A DNA stretch of 64,000 nt, from NCBI GenBank assembly GCA_947283485.1, contig CAMYOU010000001.1:123292-187291 (forward strand). The letters are read 5' to 3'. The translations under genes and the position numbers were made by a program. The stretch comes from an uncultured Peptostreptococcaceae bacterium (GTDB lineage Bacteria > Bacillota > Clostridia > Tissierellales > Peptoniphilaceae). Below the pieces are notes generated by a model. That model made no database searches. It was not told the origin of the DNA and was given only the letters and a program-made list of their open reading frames with translations. This document shows, one piece after another, positions 62,555 to 64,000 of this stretch (position 1 is its first letter; the number at the start of each line of letters is the position of its first letter).

Positions 62555-63712
62555 ATGATTAGTAAATTTCAATTGGAGCGCCGTCATTATCCGGTGCTAG
62601 AACATTATGCATACTTGGATTCCGCCACTACCGGTCTAATTCCCAAATATGCATGCGACGCCATATGCGCTTATCTAAGAGAGCGAACGAATCTTGGAAT
62701 GGATATCCAAACTTACCATGAACAATGGGAATTTGCAGATCTAGTTCGGGATGAGATTGCGCAGATGCTCGGTGCTGAAGATAGGAATACCATTGCTTAT
62801 GGTCAAAACTCTTCCACATTGTTTAACCTATTCTGCAATGGCTTAACACTTCAGAAGGGGGATAATGTCGTTCTATATGAAACTGCATTTCCGGCGATGA
62901 CCTATCAGTGGCTGAATCTTGAAAGAATCCTTGGCATCGAGCTCAGAGTGGCAAAAGCCGAAAATGGACAGATCACACCGGACGCCCTCTTTGCCTTGGC
63001 AGATGAACACACTAGAGCTTTGACTGTTTGCCATGTGGACAGCGGTACCGGTTATCGCCATGATTTAAAATCTATCGGGAACTGGTGTAGAGAACATCAT
63101 ATACCATTCGGAGTAGATGCAACACAATCCTGTGGAGCGATGAAGATTGATGTTCAAGACATGAAAATCGATTTTCTTACCACCTCTGCATACAAATGGT
63201 TACAGGGTGTACAGGGACTTGGGTTTGCCTACATTTCTCCATCCTTCATGCCATCTCTTATTCAGAGAGAAATGGGTTGGGCGAATGTAAAAGATCGAAT
63301 TAACGGCGCTCCATTTGATTTGGATATTAGCCAAACGGCATGTCGTTTTGAAAATGGTGGTCTTCCGGCTCCAGGACTTTATGGTCTAACGGAGGTTCTT
63401 CATACCTATATGCGTTTGGGTGCTGAAGATATACAAAACTACATTCTTGACTTATCCGAGTATTTTCACCGGAGAGTAAAGGAGATTCCGGGATTATCCA
63501 TGGCTTTTGAGTATGATAGAGATCACAGCTCTAGTCTTAACTTTATTGCACTTCCTAATGAAGCAGAGCTCACTGATCGTATTTTGCGACATGCAGGGGT
63601 TCGGGCCAAGATAGGATCAAATAGAATGCGTGTTGGTATACACTACTTCAATAACAGAGACGACATTGATCGTCTTGTGGACTTCTTGAAATGGTGGATG
63701 TCTAAAAATTGA
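62555..63712 (+). CDS. Class V aminotransferase-fold PLP enzyme (cysteine desulfurase/isopenicillin N epimerase-like)
   Basis: 385 residues. Fold type I, class V: YAYLDSATTGLIP at the N-terminus, the PLP phosphate region GQNSSTLFNLF, VCHVDSGTGYRHDL, FGVDATQSCGAMKID (PLP-binding Asp) and TSAYKWLQGVQGLGF with Schiff-base Lys214. The C-terminal RVGIHYFNNRDDIDRLV is typical. No Cys-loop of SufS/NifS type is evident, so sulfur mobilisation is not favoured; racemase, lyase or transaminase activity on the imported amino acid is more likely (inference). Starts 19 bases after the symporter with AAAGGA upstream. Confidence 0.88.
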   Translation: MISKFQLERRHYPVLEHYAYLDSATTGLIPKYACDAICAYLRERTNLGMDIQTYHEQWEFADLVRDEIAQMLGAEDRNTIAYGQNSSTLFNLFCNGLTLQKGDNVVLYETAFPAMTYQWLNLERILGIELRVAKAENGQITPDALFALADEHTRALTVCHVDSGTGYRHDLKSIGNWCREHHIPFGVDATQSCGAMKIDVQDMKIDFLTTSAYKWLQGVQGLGFAYISPSFMPSLIQREMGWANVKDRINGAPFDLDISQTACRFENGGLPAPGLYGLTEVLHTYMRLGAEDIQNYILDLSEYFHRRVKEIPGLSMAFEYDRDHSSSLNFIALPNEAELTDRILRHAGVRAKIGSNRMRVGIHYFNNRDDIDRLVDFLKWWMSKN

Positions 63713-63732
63713 AAGAAACAAAGAGGTAAAAA

Positions 63733-64000
63733 ATGATGAATGAAATTTTAAGTGGGAAAATTAGCGATCTTCCAGTGATTGATCCAGGCGCTCATATGCT
63801 TGGTGGTGAGAAACGGATTGTATTCGGTCCAGAGCGTTTCTGTAACACTCATGTGATGCGTTGTTTTACCTTAAAGCCGGGAGGCATGGCGGCGAACAAT
63901 CACCATCCATGGGTGCATTGGTTTGTTTGTATTTCCGGACATGGTAAATTCCAGATTAGAGATACAATCTACGACTTGGAAGCCGGAACTTGGGTATTCG
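63733..64000 (+). CDS. Cupin domain protein, truncated by the window end
   Basis: At least 89 residues, open at the right edge. GAGG lies 6 bases before ATG 63733 (a second ATG follows directly). The cupin 1 metal motif region is visible as GGMAANNHHPWVHWFVCISGHGKF, where His residues of NHHPWVH would bind metal, followed by the Gly-turn DLEAGTWVF. Third gene of the sigma-54 operon, 20 bases after the PLP enzyme. A small metal-dependent enzyme or ligand-sensing protein; specific activity not predictable. Confidence 0.8.
   Translation, partial: MMNEILSGKISDLPVIDPGAHMLGGEKRIVFGPERFCNTHVMRCFTLKPGGMAANNHHPWVHWFVCISGHGKFQIRDTIYDLEAGTWVF

Overview
The window looks like a chromosomal segment of a Gram-positive bacterium of the Bacillota, most probably an anaerobic, non-sporulating Clostridia/Tissierellia lineage (Peptoniphilaceae-like; this placement is inference). 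The evidence is strong Shine-Dalgarno sites, lipobox lipoproteins, Cna-B surface repeats, Phd/RelE toxin modules, a GAAC-N4-GTTC (DinR/LexA-type) box, and gene order shared with the origin-proximal part of the Bacillus subtilis chromosome. Most of the window is GC-rich with GCG/GCC/CTC codons. The last 6 kb is clearly AT-richer. No tRNA, rRNA or CRISPR array was seen.

Layout. 1-3.6 kb: end of a NitT/TauT-type ABC importer, a PAS-PP2C phosphatase and pgi. 3.7-10 kb: a secreted Cna-B/right-handed-repeat surface protein, a lipoprotein, AzlCD branched-chain amino acid exporter and a MATE pump. 10.1-13.7 kb: a DnaJ-like/ClpB chaperone operon. 13.7-16.6 kb: an accessory block with two toxin-antitoxin pairs flanking a ComK-like gene whose promoter contains a perfect LexA-type box, divergent from a DUF1659-DUF2922-YvrJ trio next to a second box. 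16.6-22.2 kb: a three-copy ~103-bp repeat and a run of secreted proteins; three of them share a C-terminal domain and two have the codon bias of very highly expressed genes. 22.2-31.5 kb: an S9 peptidase followed by the metG-tatD-rnmV-rsmA-(M20 hydrolase, threonine aldolase)-veg block. 31.5-37.6 kb: a lipoprotein, DUF1858 and glutaredoxin-like genes, then pyrG, dusB-greA-lysS. 37.7-51.1 kb: glmU-prs-pth-mfd-prsA-hup-rqcP-divIC-yabR-tilS-hpt-ftsH. 51.2-57.9 kb: an SLC1-type symporter, YihY, UspA, an EFR1 flavodoxin/ferredoxin, an AraC-GH39 regulator and a second MATE pump. 57.9-64 kb: an AT-rich island with a sigma-54 activator, a consensus -24/-12 promoter, a second SLC1 symporter, a class V PLP enzyme and a truncated cupin gene.

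The housekeeping core carries translation quality control (metG, lysS, tilS, pth, rqcP, rnmV, rsmA, dusB), nucleotide and wall precursors (pyrG, prs, hpt, glmU), repair-coupled transcription (mfd, greA) and proteostasis (clpB, ftsH, prsA). The two B. subtilis-like blocks are kept, but the sporulation genes that interrupt them in B. subtilis (yabG, sspF, spoVT, yabP, yabQ, spoIIE) are absent. The most interesting features are the LexA-box/ComK-like/YvrJ locus, the sigma-54 island, the shared-domain secreted cluster, and a 32-33-bp tandem repeat family present at two distant intergenic sites in opposite orientations.
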